Shown: positions 6,892 through 9,100 of the stretch, piece by piece | Position numbering within the stretch: the first letter of the stretch is position 1 | How the letters are laid out: each line of letters starts with the position of its first letter | Source of the DNA: Prevotellaceae bacterium UBA1716 | GTDB taxonomy: Bacteria; Bacteroidota; Bacteroidia; Bacteroidales; Bacteroidaceae | Length of the DNA: 9,100 nt | Reading direction: 5' to 3' | Assembly (NCBI GenBank): GCA_002317225.1 | Contig: DCIW01000194.1 | Location: 1 to 9,100, forward strand | Program-made: the position numbers and the translations under genes | The notes under the pieces: model-generated | What the model saw: the letters and a program-made list of their open reading frames with translations, nothing else | What the model was told of the DNA's origin: nothing | Databases searched by the model: none

Positions 6892-6928
6892 CCGTGAAAA
6901 CTATTTTTTATGTGAAAAAGCGTACAAC

Positions 6929-7025
6929 ATCATACACATCCTACACAAAGTGTTGTAACGAACTATATTACAATGTGATAGAGTGTGTATGATGGTGTGT
7001 ATGATTGGTGTAGGATGTGTATGAT
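6929..7025. repeat. Inverted repeat with 18-bp perfect arms and internal decamer repeats
   Basis: The arms 6929-6946 and 7008-7025 are perfect complements over 18 bp, separated by 61 bp. The decamer TGTGTATGAT occurs at 6984, 6996 and 7016, and once inverted at 6929-6938, so the left arm has three possible partners. A smaller hairpin lies inside (TTGTAA at 6953-6958 with TTACAA at 6968-6973). No target-site duplication is seen at its edges. Confidence 0.85.
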
Positions 7026-7047
7026 AATGAATAGAAGAAAAGTAGCA

Positions 7048-7083
7048 TAAAAAAGTTCCCCCATTATCACTAACGAGGGAACT
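7048..7083 (-). terminator. Strong intrinsic terminator after the Gly/Asn/His-rich gene
   Basis: The minus-strand RNA forms a 13-bp stem (arms 7071-7083 and 7054-7066) with two G-U pairs closed by a GUGA loop, a GNRA-type tetraloop. It is followed by five to six U residues. It lies 70 bp beyond the stop at 7153. Confidence 0.9.
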
Positions 7084-7152
7084 GATGTTAATTACTAATC
7101 TTAAAACCTATTATGTTACCTATGCGTATGTTGCTGAGATATAAGTGGTTGG

Positions 7153-8043
7153 TTAGTGGCAGAGAGCTGAGATGAGAGTGCCGAGTACAACTGCACCTGC
7201 TACACCTGCTACTACGTGACCTACTGGAGAGCGATGACCGTGGAAGTGAGATACTGGGTTGGCGAAGTAGTATTCTGGCTCGTAATAGCGATCGTACCAG
7301 TACCAGTCGTTGCCACGAAGGTAACCCCAACGTCCACCGCGATACATTACTCGACCTTCCCAACCTGGAATGTAACCACCATCTGCCATGTAGTAATAGT
7401 CGTTGAAGTAGCCTAATGGGTTAGCGAAGTAGTAGTCTGGCTCGAAGTAGCGATCGTACCAGTACCATCTGTTGTCGCGATAGTAACCCCAACGACCGTT
7501 GTCGTGACGAACTCGACCTTCCCAACCATGTACGAAACCGCGGTTGTCAAGACGTGGGTTGTGACCGATGTGCATGTTTCCGTTTGGACGACCTGGACCC
7601 ATTCCGTGGTTGTTCATACCTAGATTGCCACCATGATTGTTCATACCTGGACCCATTCCGTGGTTCATACCTGGGTTGCCACCGTGGTTGTTCATGCCTG
7701 GACCCATTCCGTGGTTCATACCTGGATTGCCACCGTGATTGTTCATGCCTGGGTTGCCACCATGATTGAAGTTGTTATTGTTGTTATGGTTTACATTCAC
7801 ATTTACATTATTGTTAACGTTGTGGTTGTAGCTGCCCTGATAGCCGCCACCCATGTTACCACCACGATTGCCACCCATGTGACCACCACCGCGAGAAGTC
7901 ATTGCCTGACCACCACGATTTCCGCCCATGTGACCTGGTCCACCACCATGTCCCATACCGCCGCGTGGCTGAGCGTATCCGTTACCTGCAACCATCATCA
8001 TGATTGCCATCATTGCCATTGCGTAAAAGTTCTTGCGTGTCAT
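7153..8043 (-). CDS. Exported Gly/Asn/His/Met-rich repeat protein
   Basis: This is a 296-residue protein with three parts. Residues 1-24 are a signal peptide rich in Met and Ala (cleavage after GYA). Residues 26-156 are of low complexity: first Gly/Arg/Met-rich (GGGHMGGNRGG), then an Asn/Val/His stretch (72-94), then tandem 17-residue repeats built from NPGMNHGMGPGMNNHGG. Residues 169-267 hold two copies, 54 residues apart, of an aromatic module with GWEGRV, GRWGY, WYWYDRY and EPxYYFANP. The C-terminus (274-295) is a hydrophobic segment followed by Cys-His. No family name is assigned with confidence; the aromatic module resembles YXWGXW-type repeats only loosely. The many His, Met and Asn residues would allow metal binding, but that is inference. 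It is a single-gene unit with its own promoter (8096-8126) and terminator (7048-7083). Confidence 0.9.
   Translation of the reverse strand: MTRKNFYAMAMMAIMMMVAGNGYAQPRGGMGHGGGPGHMGGNRGGQAMTSRGGGHMGGNRGGNMGGGYQGSYNHNVNNNVNVNVNHNNNNNFNHGGNPGMNNHGGNPGMNHGMGPGMNNHGGNPGMNHGMGPGMNNHGGNLGMNNHGMGPGRPNGNMHIGHNPRLDNRGFVHGWEGRVRHDNGRWGYYRDNRWYWYDRYFEPDYYFANPLGYFNDYYYMADGGYIPGWEGRVMYRGGRWGYLRGNDWYWYDRYYEPEYYFANPVSHFHGHRSPVGHVVAGVAGAVVLGTLISALCH
7243..7539 (-). repeat. Duplicated aromatic module, 162-bp period
   Basis: Residues 169-222 and 223-267 of the exported repeat protein are copies offset by 54 residues. The DNA shows the same offset: an identical 18-bp stretch begins at 7288 and again at 7450. 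Confidence 0.88.
7592..7763 (-). repeat. In-frame tandem repeats, 51/54-bp period
   Basis: The stretch CCTGGACCCATTCCGTGGTT occurs at 7592, 7646 and 7697, giving spacings of 54 and 51 bp (18 and 17 codons). The copies differ by only a few third-position bases, so the expansion looks recent. Spacings that are multiples of three keep the frame if copies are gained or lost. Confidence 0.88.
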
Positions 8044-8095
8044 AATCTATAATTTTTTTAGTTGTTAATAATCTTGTTTGTTTTGTTTGACGCTG

Positions 8096-8126
8096 CAAAG
8101 TTACGCACTATTAATAATGATTCAAA
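8096..8126 (-). promoter_or_regulatory. Bacteroidetes-type promoter of the Gly/Asn/His-rich gene
   Basis: On the minus strand TTTG (8123-8126), a 19-bp spacer and TAACTTTG (8096-8103) match the Bacteroidetes promoter consensus at all fixed positions. The start would be near 8088, giving a leader of about 45 nt to the ATG at 8043. Confidence 0.85.
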
Positions 8127-8154
8127 GGGTAGTTTTCCTACTTTGATGGGTAAT

Positions 8155-8187
8155 AAACCTAAAAGAGGGGGAAATCCCCCCTCTCTT
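8155..8187 (-). terminator. Intrinsic terminator after the HD-MsrA gene
   Basis: The minus-strand RNA pairs 8177-8187 with 8161-8171 or its register neighbour: a core of eight pairs, AGAGGGGG with CCCCCTCT, around a 5-nt loop. It extends by a G-U and two A-U pairs into the run of U. It begins 5 bp after the stop at 8192. The U-tract is short (UUUU, then AGGUUUAUU), so efficiency may be moderate. Confidence 0.78.
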
Positions 8188-8191
8188 ATGG

Positions 8192-9100
8192 TTAGTCGAA
8201 CTTCTTTGTTCGTATATGGCAGTATGGACTTCCGCCCGTATTTGCGTAGTAGTCTTGATGGTATTGCTCTGCTATCCAGAACTTTACGGCTTGTTTTACT
8301 TGCGTGTTCACCTCATGTCCTTTGCTGCGAAGTAGGGAAATAAGATTATTTGCGACCTCCAACTGTTTTTCATCAAAATAAAATATTCCGCTCAAATATT
8401 GTGAACCTAAGTCAGGACCTTGCCCATCAGTTTGTGAAGGATCATGGATTTCGAAGAATAGTTTGCAGAGAGTTTCGTAAGATACAACCTCGGGGTCATA
8501 TTCCACAAGAACTGCTTCGAGATGGCTTGTGCGATGTTTGCGAACATTCTCATAAGTAGGATAAGCTTCATTGCCCCCTGTGTATCCAACGAGAGTACGG
8601 AGCACTCCCTCCTGTTTGCTCAGATAATGCTGAACTCCCCAAAAGCATCCTGCCGCAAAGATGGCAACTTCGGCATTTGTCTCCTTATTATATAATGTGA
8701 CCTTGTTCGAAGCATCAATCGCAGCCTTTACCATTTCGAGTGCTTTTCCGTGCTTTGCCTGCAGATCGGGATATGCTTTTCCACGAGCAAAATTGTGTGT
8801 AAGGTCGTTGAATTTCACTCTCAAGGCAATAGGATTGTGCGAGTCGATGATGCCTTGCACATAATCATAATAAGGAGTGCTCTTATCGTGAGTGAGCAGT
8901 TTGAGGGCGTTGACCACACTTTCTGGAATGCCCGCTTCGAGCAAGTCGTCAGCAGAATATTCGGTATCTTCAATCACATCATGAAGAAAACCTGCCATTC
9001 GTTCTTCATCAGTTTTACCCATAAGTCCTACTGTGAGAGGGTGGAGGATATATGCCTCACCATCACGATCAGTCTGACCGGCATGTGCCTTGGTGGCAAT
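8192..9100 (-). CDS. msrA: HD-domain (p)ppGpp-hydrolase-like / methionine sulfoxide reductase A fusion (5' end outside window)
   Basis: This is a continuous frame of 302 codons that enters from beyond 9100. The ATG at 9022 is internal, because the 26 codons before it complete an HD-domain motif (AHAGQTDRDGEAYILHP). Residues 1 to about 130 are an HD phosphohydrolase of the RelA/SpoT or Mesh1 type: His20, His40-Asp41, the ED pair at 44-45 in LHDVIEDT, and Asp99 in KFNDLTHN. Residues about 133-302 are MsrA, which reduces methionine-S-sulfoxide: catalytic Cys152 in GCFWG, GYTGG, SHLEAV with the conserved Glu, AEQYHQDYY, and a possible resolving Cys294 in SPYCHI. The usual TGH is TSH here. MsrA length is normal for a one-domain enzyme. 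No signal peptide can be judged because the N-terminus is missing. The HD half is probably missing only its first few residues. A terminator follows at once. Confidence 0.93.
   Translation of the reverse strand: MATKAHAGQTDRDGEAYILHPLTVGLMGKTDEERMAGFLHDVIEDTEYSADDLLEAGIPESVVNALKLLTHDKSTPYYDYVQGIIDSHNPIALRVKFNDLTHNFARGKAYPDLQAKHGKALEMVKAAIDASNKVTLYNKETNAEVAIFAAGCFWGVQHYLSKQEGVLRTLVGYTGGNEAYPTYENVRKHRTSHLEAVLVEYDPEVVSYETLCKLFFEIHDPSQTDGQGPDLGSQYLSGIFYFDEKQLEVANNLISLLRSKGHEVNTQVKQAVKFWIAEQYHQDYYANTGGSPYCHIRTKKFD

Larger units (their letters stand above)
6544..7152. other. 609-bp gene-free region with symmetric repeats
   Basis: No convincing protein gene lies here on either strand. It holds, from right to left: the 3' end and terminator of the gene at 7153; a 97-bp inverted-repeat block (6929-7025); a 22-bp phased dyad array (6804-6891, with outlying half-sites to 6916); a plain AT-rich stretch (6663-6801) in which I see nothing definite; the promoter candidate (6629-6662); and the leader of the large surface-protein gene. 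Confidence 0.8.

Noticed and set aside
6804..6918. CRISPR-like array
   Set aside because: The repeat-spacer spacing is far too short (22-bp period with 8-bp variable cores), units are internally palindromic, and there are no cas genes in the window.
6929..7025. Insertion sequence or MITE with terminal inverted repeats
   Set aside because: No flanking target-site duplication and no transposase remnant are visible, so a mobile origin cannot be claimed from this copy alone.
7088..7363. Arg/Ser-rich minus-strand frame overlapping the exported repeat protein
   Set aside because: It is the out-of-frame reading of the duplicated aromatic module and runs past the real gene's stop towards the terminator, with no independent start signal.

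Overview
The window looks like chromosomal DNA of a Bacteroidales bacterium, most like Prevotella or a close relative. The reasons are moderate-to-low GC, promoters of the Bacteroidetes type (TTTG, about 19 bp, TAnnTTTG), start codons without clear Shine-Dalgarno sequences, signal peptides ending in AQ or AE, a large Thr/Ser-rich surface protein ending in an IYDLTGR...GLYIVNG tail, and a GH30 glycosidase. This assignment is inferred from sequence style, not from a marker gene. Every gene I can support lies on the minus strand, so transcription runs from high to low coordinates.

Layout in the direction of transcription. (1) 9100-8192: 5'-truncated fusion of an HD-type (p)ppGpp-hydrolase-like domain to methionine sulfoxide reductase A, closed by a hairpin terminator. 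(2) 8043-7153: exported Gly/Asn/His/Met-rich protein with internal tandem repeats, preceded by a textbook promoter and followed by a strong terminator with a GUGA tetraloop. (3) About 7047-6663: a gene-free block with three kinds of symmetric DNA. These are a 97-bp inverted repeat, a phased array of four 22-bp dyads, and a 44-bp near-perfect palindrome formed by two of those dyads. (4) 6543-3352: 1063-residue modular secreted protein, then a 50-residue small gene and a terminator. (5) 2991-208: exported nitroreductase, exported GH30 glycosidase, an unrecognised 94-residue protein (4-bp ATGA overlap) and a DUF1294 membrane protein. Their tight spacing, and a promoter seen only before the first, suggest one operon. 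(6) 124-1: start of a small His-rich exported protein that continues out of the window.

Functionally this is mostly envelope and secreted-protein biology: a cell-surface or secreted beta-sandwich protein, a repeat-rich exported protein and a secreted glycan hydrolase. There is also one redox/stress protein, the HD-MsrA fusion. There is no SusC/SusD pair, transposase, phage gene, CRISPR array, rRNA or tRNA.

The best candidate for something undescribed is the non-coding block. TTCAC recurs at 6804, 6826 (as TTCAT), 6848 and 6870, and GTGAA recurs at 6817, 6839, 6861 and 6883, all exactly 22 bp apart. That equals two helical turns and lies upstream of the surface-protein gene. The HD-MsrA fusion is the most interesting protein.
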